Source: Paenibacillus rhizovicinus
GTDB lineage: Bacteria; Bacillota; Bacilli; Paenibacillales; Paenibacillaceae
DNA length: 64,000 bases
Direction of reading: 5' to 3'
Assembly: GCF_010365285.1 (NCBI RefSeq)
Contig: NZ_CP048286.1
Coordinates: 2,928,501-2,992,500 of the forward strand
Shown: positions 1 through 8,988 of the stretch, in pieces
How the letters are laid out: each line of letters opens with the position of its first letter
Position numbering within the stretch: position 1 is the stretch's first letter
The notes under the pieces: model-generated
Database searches by the model: none
The model's input: the letters and a program-made list of their open reading frames with translations, nothing else
Told to the model about the DNA's origin: nothing
Made by a program: the position numbers and the translations under genes

Positions 1-846
1 TTCCGATTCCGTCAAATAGCGATCGAGCAATCGTTCTCTGTCGGATGCATCCAGCGCCTTCGGGAAGACCGGATGAGACAAGTCCAACAGATGGTACAGG
101 TCCCAATGCGGACTATTCAGATGCACATGCTCCCAGTCCAGCACAAAAACCGCTCCGTTCACGCGCGCATAGTTGCCGAGATGCAGATCGCCGTGGGACA
201 GTACCCGGAGGTTCCAGCTGGCCGGCAGGGCTTCGCCGCCGTCACGCAGCGGCACAAGCACCCGTTCAAGTAATTCATCTCCGAACGGAACTCCGATTAA
301 TGCCGTTCGCAGCGCAGCTTCCTGTTGCAGTACCGTTTGAAGAAGCGCTTCGATCATCGGCTTAGGCCCTAGAAACGGAGCATCCAGCCATGCCTCCACG
401 GGGAGCGAGTGCCACTGCGCAATCAAAGGCATCAACGCTTCGGCCGCGTCGACTTCGAACGCATGGGACAACGTTCCCAAGTCTTCGAACAGGCACCAAC
501 GGACGCCGCCCGCTTTGCTGGCGCCAGAGGCCGATGCCGTCGAATCGTCTTCCGCCGCTTTCGCTTCAAACGCCATGCCGGCTTGTGCGCCATCCGTTCC
601 TTCCCATCCCGAATAGGCTAGCAATCGGGGATAGATCGCGGGAAAGGAAGGAAGCAAGTGGGTATATACCCATGCTTCGCGGCCATGCTGGCTGTCATTG
701 GTCAGCGGCTTGAATATTACGCGCTCGCCGGAAGCGAGGATCAGCCGTTCCACGCGTTGTCCGTTCATTCCCGTGTACAGCGTCTCGCGGCTGCCGATCA
801 TCGCTTCATCGAGCGTTCCGTCCGGTCTCACCACATTGCTTATCAT
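1..846 (-). CDS. Aminoglycoside phosphotransferase (APH)-family kinase, partial
   Basis: The reading frame starts at ATG 846 behind a GGAAGGGAG ribosome site and runs off the left edge, so the C-terminus is missing (282 residues visible). It has the APH fold signature: a candidate ATP-binding lysine in IFKP (K46), the catalytic loop HGDLHLGN (D220, N225) and the metal-binding LDWEH (D237, E239). Family members phosphorylate small hydroxylated substrates such as aminoglycosides, choline or sugars. The substrate here cannot be told, so a resistance role should not be assumed. It lies 22 bp after the ABC exporter genes on the same strand and is probably the last gene of that transcription unit. 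Confidence 0.85.
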   Translation of the reverse strand, partial: MISNVVRPDGTLDEAMIGSRETLYTGMNGQRVERLILASGERVIFKPLTNDSQHGREAWVYTHLLPSFPAIYPRLLAYSGWEGTDGAQAGMAFEAKAAEDDSTASASGASKAGGVRWCLFEDLGTLSHAFEVDAAEALMPLIAQWHSLPVEAWLDAPFLGPKPMIEALLQTVLQQEAALRTALIGVPFGDELLERVLVPLRDGGEALPASWNLRVLSHGDLHLGNYARVNGAVFVLDWEHVHLNSPHWDLYHLLDLSHPVFPKALDASDRERLLDRYLTESE

Positions 847-868
847 CGCCGCCGCTCCCTTCCCAGTC

Positions 869-2677
869 CTAAATCACGATCGGCGATCCGCCGGCTTGCG
901 GCATCCCGCCTTCGAATGCCGTACTGCCCGCTTGCTTCGCGGCGCCTTCTCCAGTCTGCAGCTGGTACATTTTATAATAACGTCCTTCCAAAGCCATGAG
1001 CTCGCGGTGATTGCCGCGCTCCACGATCTCGCCCCGATGCAGCACCAGAATCTGATCGGCCTCGCGGATCGTCGACAGCCGGTGCGCGATGACAAGCGTC
1101 GTCCGCCCTTCGCTGACGACTTTCAACGCCTGCTGGATAAGGCCTTCCGTTTCGCTGTCGATGCTCGCCGTCGCCTCGTCCAAGATGAGGATGGACGGAT
1201 CGAACGCCAGCGCGCGGGCGAACGAGATGAGCTGCCGCTGCCCCGAAGACAGCGTGCTGCCCCGCTCGACGACCTGCTCGTCATAGCCGTGCGGGAGCTG
1301 TTCGATGAACGTCGAAGCGCCGACCTCGCGCAGCGCGCCCTTCACGCGGTCGAGCGTGATGGATTTATTATAGAGGCTGACATTGAATTTAATGTCGCCC
1401 GCGAACAAGAACGGATCCTGAAGCACGATGCCCATGTGCTTGCGAAGCGCCTGCTTCGAGAATGTCGAGATATCCCTGCCATCGATAGAAATGACGCCGT
1501 GCTGCGGTTCGTAGAATCCGAGCAGCAGGTTCATGATCGAGCTTTTGCCGGAGCCGGTATGGCCGACAAGCGCCAGCGTCTCGCCTTTGCGCGCTTCGAA
1601 GGAAATGCCTTTCAGCACGTTCTCGCCTTCCTTGTAGGCAAACGTCACGTTGTCGAACTTCACGACGCCTTCGGGACGAGCCGTTCCGTCCGCTTCTTGG
1701 ACATCCGTGCCCTCGAGATCCATGATCGCGAACACTTTCTCCGCGGATACGAACGCCCGCTGCGCGTTCGTGAGCTGATCGAAAATACCGATGATGGGAC
1801 CGAAAACTCTGCCCAAATAATCGATAAACGCGTAGAATACGCCGAAAGAAATCGCCGCTTTCGTCAGCGACTCGTTCCCGAAATACCAAATCACCATCGC
1901 CGTCAACAGACCGCCGATCGTGCCGACGATATTCCGCGAGGACAGCGAGAACACCCGGAACTGTTTCACTTGATTGATATATCTGTCGTGATTGAGCGTC
2001 TCGAACTCCTCGATCGTCACCTTCTCCCGGCGGAACGCCTGAATGATCGGCATGACGTTGATCGTCTCGTTGAACATGGCGTTCATGTCGCTCAACCGGG
2101 CGCGCATGATCGTGATGTAGATCTTGGAGTATTTGAGATGCACGTACATGATGATGACGAACAGCGGCGGCAGTATCAGCGTAAACAGCGCCAGCCGCGC
2201 GTCCAGGATGAACAGCGCCACATAAATGCCTGTCAACTGCACGAGACTCACGACGAACGTCGCCATGAAGCTCATGAACAGATCGCGAATCGCTTCCGTA
2301 TCGTTGGCGATCCTGGAGACGACCTGCCCGATCGGCGTATTGTCGAAATACCGCACCGGTATGCGGGAAATATGCTTCATTAAGTCCATCCGCATATTCT
2401 TGATGATGCGCAGAGCCGTAGATTGGAGCAAATACGACTGCGTGAAGTTGCAGACGCTCGCGGTCAGCAGCAGGCCGATGTACAACCCCAGCAGCATCAG
2501 AACGGCGTCGATGTCCTTGTCTCCGGAGGACAGATGCTTGTCGATGATCGTCTTGGCGATATACGGTCCGCCAAGCTCGGATCCGACGGCGCAGCACAGA
2601 ATGAGCATGGCCGCGATAATGCGGTATTTGTAGACGAGCGCATAGCGGGCAAGCCTGCTCGTCGTGGATGACTTCAT
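869..2677 (-). CDS. ABC exporter half-transporter with canonical ATPase site (BmrD/YheH-like)
   Basis: A 602-residue fusion of a six-helix type-1 exporter membrane domain (about residues 15-330) and a nucleotide-binding domain. The ATPase has Walker A GHTGSGKSS, Walker B SILILDEATASID with the catalytic Glu, and an H-loop in VIAHRLST. The signature is the unusual LSSGQRQ rather than LSGGQ. Start ATG 2677 follows AGGAGG. It sits 69 bp after the 580-residue partner gene. By analogy to Bacillus BmrC/BmrD the two form a heterodimeric multidrug exporter in which this subunit supplies the complete Walker B. The drug or lipid substrate is unknown. Confidence 0.9.
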   Translation of the reverse strand: MKSSTTSRLARYALVYKYRIIAAMLILCCAVGSELGGPYIAKTIIDKHLSSGDKDIDAVLMLLGLYIGLLLTASVCNFTQSYLLQSTALRIIKNMRMDLMKHISRIPVRYFDNTPIGQVVSRIANDTEAIRDLFMSFMATFVVSLVQLTGIYVALFILDARLALFTLILPPLFVIIMYVHLKYSKIYITIMRARLSDMNAMFNETINVMPIIQAFRREKVTIEEFETLNHDRYINQVKQFRVFSLSSRNIVGTIGGLLTAMVIWYFGNESLTKAAISFGVFYAFIDYLGRVFGPIIGIFDQLTNAQRAFVSAEKVFAIMDLEGTDVQEADGTARPEGVVKFDNVTFAYKEGENVLKGISFEARKGETLALVGHTGSGKSSIMNLLLGFYEPQHGVISIDGRDISTFSKQALRKHMGIVLQDPFLFAGDIKFNVSLYNKSITLDRVKGALREVGASTFIEQLPHGYDEQVVERGSTLSSGQRQLISFARALAFDPSILILDEATASIDSETEGLIQQALKVVSEGRTTLVIAHRLSTIREADQILVLHRGEIVERGNHRELMALEGRYYKMYQLQTGEGAAKQAGSTAFEGGMPQAGGSPIVI

Positions 2678-2746
2678 CGCTCTAAGACCTCCTGACGATT
2701 GTCGCCTCGATGGGCGCGTGAAATGGTTGCGCGATGCGCGTCTCCT

Positions 2747-4489
2747 TTAATCCTCAAGCCCGGCTTCCATCTGCTGACGCTCCCATTGCTTCCGGTACCA
2801 GCCGCCGAAATGCATCAATTCCTCATGGGTGCCTTCTTCCAGGATGCGGCCCTCGTCGAGAACGAGAATCCAGTCGGCATGGCTGACGGCAGACAGGCGG
2901 TGCGTCGTGATGAACGTTGTTTTGCCCGCGCGTTCCTTCCGGATATGCTGCAAAATCCGGCTCTCGGTCCGCGCGTCGACGGCCGACAACGAATCGTCCA
3001 TCGCCAGTATTTCCGCGTCCAGAATCAGTGCCCGCGCAATTGCCAGACGCTGCTTCTGCCCGCCGGAGAGCATGACGCCGTTCTCGCCGACGATGGTTCC
3101 CATGCCTTCGGGCATGAGCGCAATATCGGAAGTGAACGAAGCCATCTCCACCGCTTTGGCGATTTCTTCGTCGGTGGCGTCCACCTTGCCGAGGGCGATA
3201 TTATCGCGGATCGACTTGGACAGCAGCAGATGCTCCTGCGGTACATAAGAGACCCACTGCTTCACCCTGTCGAGCCCGATCGCTTCCACCGGCACGCCCG
3301 CGATGAACAGCTGTTCCTCCGCCAGCGGATACTGCCGCAGCAATTGTTTGAGCAGCGTACTCTTCCCGCTTCCCGTACGGCCGACGATGCCGAGCGTTCC
3401 CCCGCGTTCCAGCGTAAACGAAATGTTCCGCAAGCTCGGCTGCTCGGCCGTCGGATAGGTGAACGATAACCCCCGCATTTCGATGCTCGCCGGGACGTCC
3501 ACTTGGACGGGCCGCTCTTGATCGGCCAAGTCGGGCTGCTGCAAGAACGACTGCTCCACGCGATCCACGGAAGCGTTTCCGCGCTGCAGCACGTTAATGA
3601 ACTCCCCGAATGAAATCATCGGCCAGATCAGCATGCCCAAATAGATGTTGAACGAAATCAATTGACCAAGCGAAATCTCCCCATGGAAGACCAAGTACGA
3701 ACCGTACCCGATGCCAATGGAATAGCTGACGCCGACAATCAACGAGATGAGCGGCTGAAAGAGCGCGTTGAGCAGCGAGACTTCCCGATTGCGGTCCATG
3801 ACCACTGAGGTCACGTCGTCGAAGGCGGCAAGGTCGTGGTTCTCCTGCACATAGGAGCGCAGTACCCGGATGCCCGAGATGGACTCGAGCGCATGGTCGT
3901 TCATTTTGCCGAATGCATCCTGAGCGGCCATGAAGCGTGCCCGTACTTTGCGGCCTAGGAAGCTGATGACGACGGCGAGCAGCGGCAGCGGAATGAGCGC
4001 GGCCAGCATGAGCCTGTAATCGATCAGCGAAATCATCGTAACGATAACGACGGAGGCGCCGACCAGCGTGTTGACGAGCGTCATGACGCCGTAGCCCGCC
4101 GTATTGCCGATGTTGAGGATATCGTTGGTGGCGAGCGCCATGAGCTGGCCCGTGCTGTTGCGCTGGAAGAAGCTCGGCGTCATCCGCGTCAGATGGGCCA
4201 TGAAGCGGCCCCGCAGCAGCTTCTCCAGCAGAACGGAGTTGCCGTAGAGCGTCGTAATCCAAACGTACACAAGCACATAGAGCAGCAGCGCCAAGCCGAT
4301 GAGGAACACGACCGTCCGGCTTAAATCCGAGGCGGTCAGATGACCTTTCTGAATATCGTCGATGGTGTTGCCGATCATCTTGGGCGGTATGGTCTGCAGC
4401 AGGCTGACCGCCGTCATTAATGTGATGGCCAGCGTGTAATGCAGCCATCTTGTTTTGAAGAACCATTGCAGCCGCGTAACGAAAGACAC
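2747..4489 (-). CDS. ABC exporter half-transporter with degenerate ATPase site (BmrC/YheI-like)
   Basis: A 580-residue membrane-plus-ATPase subunit, close in length to Bacillus BmrC. The membrane domain is about residues 15-310. The nucleotide-binding domain has Walker A GRTGSGKST, signature LSGGQKQR and Walker B ILAMDDSLSAVD. In the last motif the catalytic Glu is replaced by Asp, as in the degenerate site of heterodimeric exporters. It starts with GTG at 4489 after GGGGAG. It is followed by the 602-residue partner, which has a normal Glu, so the pair reads as one asymmetric exporter. Confidence 0.9.
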   Translation of the reverse strand: MSFVTRLQWFFKTRWLHYTLAITLMTAVSLLQTIPPKMIGNTIDDIQKGHLTASDLSRTVVFLIGLALLLYVLVYVWITTLYGNSVLLEKLLRGRFMAHLTRMTPSFFQRNSTGQLMALATNDILNIGNTAGYGVMTLVNTLVGASVVIVTMISLIDYRLMLAALIPLPLLAVVISFLGRKVRARFMAAQDAFGKMNDHALESISGIRVLRSYVQENHDLAAFDDVTSVVMDRNREVSLLNALFQPLISLIVGVSYSIGIGYGSYLVFHGEISLGQLISFNIYLGMLIWPMISFGEFINVLQRGNASVDRVEQSFLQQPDLADQERPVQVDVPASIEMRGLSFTYPTAEQPSLRNISFTLERGGTLGIVGRTGSGKSTLLKQLLRQYPLAEEQLFIAGVPVEAIGLDRVKQWVSYVPQEHLLLSKSIRDNIALGKVDATDEEIAKAVEMASFTSDIALMPEGMGTIVGENGVMLSGGQKQRLAIARALILDAEILAMDDSLSAVDARTESRILQHIRKERAGKTTFITTHRLSAVSHADWILVLDEGRILEEGTHEELMHFGGWYRKQWERQQMEAGLED

Positions 4490-4522
4490 GTCTTCTCCCC
4501 ACTCCTTCTGCCCTCTCGGGCG

Positions 4523-5482
4523 CTAGCTCGATGGAATGCCTTCGCGCCGGCCGGGCGGCCGTTCTCTCCGCGAGCCCTTGCTCCCGGCTAGAAAGACGCC
4601 GGCCAGTATAACGACGAGCCCGGCAAGCATATTCCATTTGATCGTCTCATGAAGCAGCGCGTAACCCCAGACCAAGGCGGTCGAGGGCACCAGATACGTC
4701 ACCATGGAGGCGAATTCGGCACTCCCCTTCTCCACCATGTAATAAAACAAAATATAAGCAAAGCCGGAACCGAACATGCCCAGACCGATGAGCATCGGAA
4801 TGTTGGACATCGAGGTCAAATGCGGCAAGGTGATCGATTCCGTCATCAAGGCGGGCACTCCGCTCACAACCGCGCTGCTCAGCAAGGTGCCGTATGTAAT
4901 TTGGTACATGGTGCAGCCGCGCACCGAAAGCCGTTTGGACAACTGCGATCCGAGGCCGTAGCAGCAAGCGGCGCACATCATGCCGGCGAAGCCGATGCCG
5001 TCCACCGACAGCAGGGAGCCCGGCTTGACGCCGAGCAGAACGAGCAAGCCGATCGTGGCGATGCCGAGGCCGACCCACTGCATCCGGCCGGACCGTCCGC
5101 GGAAGAACGCCATGCCGACTAGTACCGTCCATACCGGAGTCGTCGCGTTGAGGATGGAAGCCATGCCGCTTGGGATCCGCTGTTCGCTGAACGCGATCAG
5201 CGTCCAAGGGATAGCCGTGTTAATGGCGGCCATGATGAACATCGCGCCCCACGGAATCGTACGGAAGCCGAACGGTTTCCGGAAGGCAAGCATAATGAGC
5301 AGCACGACGACGAGTCCGCAGGATGAACGCAGGCAAGCGATGGACCACGGTCCGAAGTCATGCAATAGCATTTTGATAAAATAAAACGACCCGCCCCAGA
5401 TGAGACTTAAACCTAGAAGTGCGACATAGACGAGTCTGGGCACCGGCATTCCTTCTTTCTCTCGCTTAAATAATCCCGACAT
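4523..5482 (-). CDS. EamA/DMT-family membrane transporter
   Basis: A 319-residue hydrophobic protein with about ten membrane segments in two repeats, typical of the drug/metabolite transporter (EamA) family. Characteristic stretches are LIWGGSFYFIK near the N-terminus and the second-repeat VTYLVPSTALVWGYALLHE. Substrate is unknown; family members export amino acids or metabolites. The first ATG (5482) lies 3 bp after the upstream stop. A second ATG (MPVPRL, 12 codons in) directly follows AAGGA and could be used. It is transcribed between the alkyltransferase-like gene and the ABC exporter pair. Confidence 0.85.
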   Translation of the reverse strand: MSGLFKREKEGMPVPRLVYVALLGLSLIWGGSFYFIKMLLHDFGPWSIACLRSSCGLVVVLLIMLAFRKPFGFRTIPWGAMFIMAAINTAIPWTLIAFSEQRIPSGMASILNATTPVWTVLVGMAFFRGRSGRMQWVGLGIATIGLLVLLGVKPGSLLSVDGIGFAGMMCAACCYGLGSQLSKRLSVRGCTMYQITYGTLLSSAVVSGVPALMTESITLPHLTSMSNIPMLIGLGMFGSGFAYILFYYMVEKGSAEFASMVTYLVPSTALVWGYALLHETIKWNMLAGLVVILAGVFLAGSKGSRRERPPGRREGIPSS

Positions 5483-5485
5483 CCG

Positions 5486-5794
5486 CTAACTGGGCTCGAA
5501 CCGGAACTCCCCCAGGTCGACGGCGCCCGCCGGGTTAACGTACACGCCTTCCTCTTCAAGAAGCGCCCGCTGCATGAAACGTCCCTCGTCGCTGCCGATG
5601 GCAATCTCACCCTTGGCGTTAATGACGCGATGCCAGGGCAAATCGTGCTTTCCGCTCATGGAATGGAGGATGCGCACTACCTGTCTCGCTGCGCGCGGGC
5701 TGCCCGCCCGGGCCGCGATCCCGCCGTAGGTCATGACGCGGCCTTCCGGGATGCTGCGGATGATCTTCACTACGTCTGCTGTAAAAGGCGTCAA
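5486..5794 (-). CDS. Alkyltransferase-like (ATL) protein, MGMT family
   Basis: A 102-residue protein equal to the C-terminal DNA-binding domain of O6-alkylguanine-DNA methyltransferases (MTYGGIAARAG helix-turn-helix, RAARQVVRIL). The active site reads PWHRVI instead of PCHRV, so the methyl-accepting cysteine is a tryptophan. Known ATL proteins bind O6-alkylguanine lesions and hand them to nucleotide-excision repair rather than removing the alkyl group. Initiation is probably at TTG 5794 behind GGAAGG. It is the first gene of the minus-strand run that continues with the EamA transporter. Confidence 0.88.
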   Translation of the reverse strand: MTPFTADVVKIIRSIPEGRVMTYGGIAARAGSPRAARQVVRILHSMSGKHDLPWHRVINAKGEIAIGSDEGRFMQRALLEEEGVYVNPAGAVDLGEFRFEPS

Positions 5795-6118
5795 GACCGC
5801 GAACCTTCCTTTCGTACGATAGCTCCGGGCCGGTGATGCGAGCCGCTTGATGCGCCGTATCTCCCTAACAGAATAAATGACCCGATTTCTTCCTAGTATA
5901 CCTCAATTATCCCGTTTACGGAGCAAAATATACGAAAATATGTTCGTGAAATTTCCGTACCGCGCCACGAAGCGCATCCACAAAAAAGAAGCCGAATCCA
6001 GAGCAAAATACGACATTCGCCGCAACGGCCAGTGCTATCCTCCTGCCCCATCGTGCTTTAGAGTTTGGACGCCTAATATGCTAAAATAGGGTTATCCGCA
6101 AGTAAGGAGTGGTTTCAA
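5795..6118. other. Intergenic region between divergent genes
   Basis: This 324-bp gap separates the ATL gene (minus) from the aminopeptidase gene (plus) and should hold both promoters. An AT-rich tract with TAATATGCTAAAATAG near 6075-6090 is a plausible -10 region for the aminopeptidase, but I could not match a convincing -35. The ribosome site TAAGGAG lies 9 bases before ATG 6119. No credible gene is seen here. Confidence 0.5.
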
Positions 6119-7354
6119 ATGATTAACGATTTCCAAGTAAAGCTCGAGCGTTACGCGGCGCTTGCCGTCGAGGTCGGCGTCAATGTCCAGCCCGGCCAGA
6201 CGCTGGTCGTCACGGCAGGCATTTCGTCCGCGCCGTTCGTGCGCATGGTCGTGAAGAAAGCCTATGAAGTCGGCGCCAAGAACGTGCACGTCGAATGGAA
6301 CGACGATACGGTAACCCGCACGAAATACGAGCTCGCTCCGGACGAGGCGTTCACGGAATACCCGCAATGGCGGGCGCAGGGCTGGGAGGACATGGCCAAG
6401 GACAACGCGGCTTTCCTCAGCATTATCGCAGCCAATCCCGATCTGCTCAAAGGCATTAAGCCGGAGCGTATTGCCAATGCCAACAAAGCGGCGGGCATCG
6501 CGCTTAAGACATGGCGTTCCTACACGATGTCGGATAAGGTCAGCTGGTCGATCGTAGCCGTGCCTTCCATGGATTGGGCGGCGAAAGTCTTCCCCGACGT
6601 CGCGCCCGAGCAACAGGAAGATGCGCTGTGGGACGCGATCTTCGCGGCAACGCGCATCAACGAGCCGGATCCGGTCGCTTCGTGGAAGCAGCATATCGAG
6701 ACGCTCGATACGAAGGCCTCTTTCCTGAACGAGAAAAAATACTTCGCGCTCCGTTACACCGGCCCGGGCACGGACCTGACGCTGGAGCTGGCGCCTGGCC
6801 ATATTTGGATCAGCGCGGGCAGCGAGAACGCGAAAGGCGACATCTTCGTGGCGAATATGCCAACGGAAGAAGTGTTCACCGCACCGCTTCGCAATGGCAC
6901 GAACGGCGTCGTCTCGAGCACGAAGCCGCTCAGCTACGGCGGCAACCTGATCAAGGACTTCTCGCTGACCTTCAAGGACGGCAAAGTCGTCGACATTCAG
7001 GCGGAAGAGGGCTTGGAAGTGCTGAAGAACCTGATCGGCACCGACGACGGCGCCGCCTTCCTTGGCGAAGTCGCGCTCGTGCCGCACCGTTCCCCGATCT
7101 CGGATACGAACATTACCTTCTACAACACGTTGTTCGACGAGAACGCCTCCTGCCACCTCGCCATCGGCAAAGCGTATGCCTTCTGCATCGAGGGCGGCAA
7201 GGAAATGAACGAAGAACAACAAACCGAAGCAGGCCTGAACACCAGTCTCGTGCATGTCGACTTCATGATCGGCTCCGCCGAGCTGGACATCGACGGCATC
7301 CGCGCCGACGGTTCGGCTGAACCGCTCATGCGCGGCGGCAACTGGGCGATCTAG
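6119..7354 (+). CDS. M29-family metalloaminopeptidase (AmpS-like)
   Basis: A 411-residue cytoplasmic aminopeptidase of the M29 (thermophilic aminopeptidase) family, matching the family's usual ~410 residues. Features include the N-terminal QPGQTLVVTAGISSAPFVRM, the metal-ligand region NMPTEEVFTAPLRNGTNG, a GEVALVPHRSPIS stretch, HLAIGKAYAFC and C-terminal HVDFMIGSAELDIDG. These enzymes release N-terminal residues from peptides using two divalent metals (Co, Zn or Mg). It is a single-gene unit with ribosome site TAAGGAG and a strong terminator 35 bp downstream. Confidence 0.92.
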   Translation: MINDFQVKLERYAALAVEVGVNVQPGQTLVVTAGISSAPFVRMVVKKAYEVGAKNVHVEWNDDTVTRTKYELAPDEAFTEYPQWRAQGWEDMAKDNAAFLSIIAANPDLLKGIKPERIANANKAAGIALKTWRSYTMSDKVSWSIVAVPSMDWAAKVFPDVAPEQQEDALWDAIFAATRINEPDPVASWKQHIETLDTKASFLNEKKYFALRYTGPGTDLTLELAPGHIWISAGSENAKGDIFVANMPTEEVFTAPLRNGTNGVVSSTKPLSYGGNLIKDFSLTFKDGKVVDIQAEEGLEVLKNLIGTDDGAAFLGEVALVPHRSPISDTNITFYNTLFDENASCHLAIGKAYAFCIEGGKEMNEEQQTEAGLNTSLVHVDFMIGSAELDIDGIRADGSAEPLMRGGNWAI

Positions 7355-7387
7355 TCCAGCGGCTCCGCGTCCAGGAACCGAACACAT

Positions 7388-7432
7388 GCAAAAAACCTTC
7401 ACATCCACACGGTGGCTTTGAAGGTTTTTTGC
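7388..7432 (+). terminator. Rho-independent terminator after aminopeptidase
   Basis: A perfect 14-bp inverted repeat (GCAAAAAACCTTCA at 7388-7401 pairing with 7419-7432) with a 17-base loop. The T6 run forms the descending arm. The symmetry means it could also stop minus-strand transcripts coming from the amino-acid transporter operon. Confidence 0.85.
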
Positions 7433-7435
7433 TTT

Positions 7436-7534
7436 GTTACTTTTTCGCATTATTACTTGTTCGCATTATTACTTTTTATTGTTACTTTTTCGCTTTGTTA
7501 CTTTTTCGCATTGTTACTTTTTCGCTTTGTTACT
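7436..7534. repeat. Tandem 16-bp repeat, about six copies
   Basis: Six consecutive units of consensus GTTACTTTTTCGCWTT (7436, 7452, 7468, 7481, 7497, 7513) plus a partial seventh. The third unit is 3 bp short and the others differ by one to three bases. It fills the gap between the aminopeptidase terminator and the stop codon of the GlnQ-like gene, so it lies at the 3' end of the minus-strand operon. No coding function is apparent. Confidence 0.85.
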
Positions 7535-7554
7535 CGATAGCTTTCTACGGCTCC

Positions 7555-8298
7555 CTACAGCACCTTGGACAGAAAACCCCGCGTCCGTTCCTGCTGCGGG
7601 CATTCGAACAAGACGTTCGGCGGGCCCTGCTCGACGATCCGGCCCTGTTCCATGAAGAGCACGCGGTCTCCGACCTCGCGGGCGAAGCCCATCTCATGGG
7701 TGACGACGATCATCGTCATCCCTTCCTTGGCGAGCTGCTTCATAACAGCGAGCACCTCGCCGACCATCTCGGGATCGAGCGCCGACGTCGGCTCGTCGAA
7801 GAGCATGATTTTCGGCTCCATCGCGAGCGCGCGGGCAATGGCGACGCGCTGCGCCTGACCGCCGGAAAGCGATGACGGATAGACGTCCGCCTTGTCTTCC
7901 AAGCCGACCTTGCGCAGCAGCGCCATCGCCTTGTCCCGCGCTTTGGCAGGCGGCCATTTGCGGATGCGCACAGGTCCCAGCGTGATGTTCTCCAGCACCT
8001 TTAGATGCGGGAACAGATTGAACTGCTGGAACACCATGCCGAGTTCCGCGCGAACGGCGACGATATTCGTCTCCTTCGCGAGCAGCGATATGCCATCGAT
8101 GACGATCTCGCCGCCGCTCGGCTGCTCCAGCAAGTTGAGGCAGCGCAGCAGGGTCGATTTTCCGGACCCGGAAGGACCGATGACGACCAGCACTTCCTGC
8201 GGCGCGACGTCGACTGAAATCTCCTTCAGCACCTCCTGCTTGCCGAACCGCTTGGATACGTTCGTAACTTGAATGATAGGCTGCGCGGACATCGGCAT
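7555..8298 (-). CDS. Polar amino acid ABC transporter, ATP-binding subunit (GlnQ-like)
   Basis: A 247-residue ATPase of the polar amino acid uptake family: Walker [10 protein letters not shown] (about 41-49), signature LSGGQAQR, Walker [13 protein letters not shown] and an H-loop VVTHEMGFA. It energises import by the permease encoded immediately upstream; its start codon directly abuts that gene's stop. The binding protein is the first gene of the same three-gene operon. The exact amino acid is not determined by sequence. Confidence 0.92.
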   Translation of the reverse strand: MPMSAQPIIQVTNVSKRFGKQEVLKEISVDVAPQEVLVVIGPSGSGKSTLLRCLNLLEQPSGGEIVIDGISLLAKETNIVAVRAELGMVFQQFNLFPHLKVLENITLGPVRIRKWPPAKARDKAMALLRKVGLEDKADVYPSSLSGGQAQRVAIARALAMEPKIMLFDEPTSALDPEMVGEVLAVMKQLAKEGMTMIVVTHEMGFAREVGDRVLFMEQGRIVEQGPPNVLFECPQQERTRGFLSKVL

Positions 8299-8949
8299 TC
8301 AGCTTACTCTCCTTTCCAACGCTTGCAGCAGCTTGTTGAGCGTGTAGGTGAGGATGAAATAGATGCACGCGGCCGTCAAATACGGCTCCCAGATGCGGAT
8401 GTACTGATTCTTCATCGCGTTGCTCCAATACATGATTTCCGGAACCGTAATCAATGTCAGGAGGGACGAATCCTTCAGCAGCACGATAAACTCGTTTCCG
8501 AACGCCGGAATCATGCGTTTAACCGCCTGCGGCAGTACGACGAACCGCATCGTCTGCCACGGTGTCATGCCGATCGACAGCGCTGCTTCCGACTGTCCTT
8601 TGTCGATGGATTGAATGCCGGCCCGGTAAATTTCCGCGGTATACGCCGCCGCATTGAGCGCCAGCGCGGTCACTGCCGCCGCGATCGCATTGGTCTTGCC
8701 GTTAAGAAGCGGAATGAGACCGAAGTGAACGATGAAGATTTGCACGAGTAGTGGCGTCCCGCGGAAGAAATTGATATAGGCGTGCATCGGCCAGCGGAGA
8801 AACCAGAATCGCGACATTTTCCCCAAGCCGACGCCCAGCCCGAGAAGAGAGCCAAGCGCGATCGAAGCAAGCGAAATGCAAACCGTGTACAGCGTGCCCC
8901 GCAGCAGCAGCGGCAGATAGCCTTCTACGATATCGAATCTGAAATCCAT
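8299..8949 (-). CDS. Polar amino acid ABC transporter, permease subunit
   Basis: A 216-residue HisM/GlnP-type permease with about five membrane segments. The cytoplasmic EAA loop reads SEAALSIGMTPWQTMRFVVLPQA, and FFRGTPLLVQIFIVHFG is typical of the polar amino acid subfamily. It is expected to act as a homodimer with the ATPase encoded just downstream and the lipoprotein upstream (39-bp gap). Confidence 0.92.
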   Translation of the reverse strand: MDFRFDIVEGYLPLLLRGTLYTVCISLASIALGSLLGLGVGLGKMSRFWFLRWPMHAYINFFRGTPLLVQIFIVHFGLIPLLNGKTNAIAAAVTALALNAAAYTAEIYRAGIQSIDKGQSEAALSIGMTPWQTMRFVVLPQAVKRMIPAFGNEFIVLLKDSSLLTLITVPEIMYWSNAMKNQYIRIWEPYLTAACIYFILTYTLNKLLQALERRVS

Positions 8950-8988
8950 GCCCCTCCGCCCTTTCGCCTTCGCTCGGTGCTTCGATCC

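Noticed and set aside
1..846. Aminoglycoside resistance determinant
   Set aside because: APH-fold kinases act on many substrates; motifs alone do not show drug specificity, and the gene is incomplete here.
698..2383. 561-codon open frame on the plus strand
   Set aside because: Lies opposite the ABC exporter gene; His/Asp/Arg-rich composition without domains, a codon-bias shadow.
6092..7450. 452-codon open frame on the minus strand
   Set aside because: Shadow of the M29 aminopeptidase; no domain and it crosses the terminator.
7436..7534. Possible CRISPR array
   Set aside because: Units are contiguous 16-mers without spacers, and no cas genes are present.
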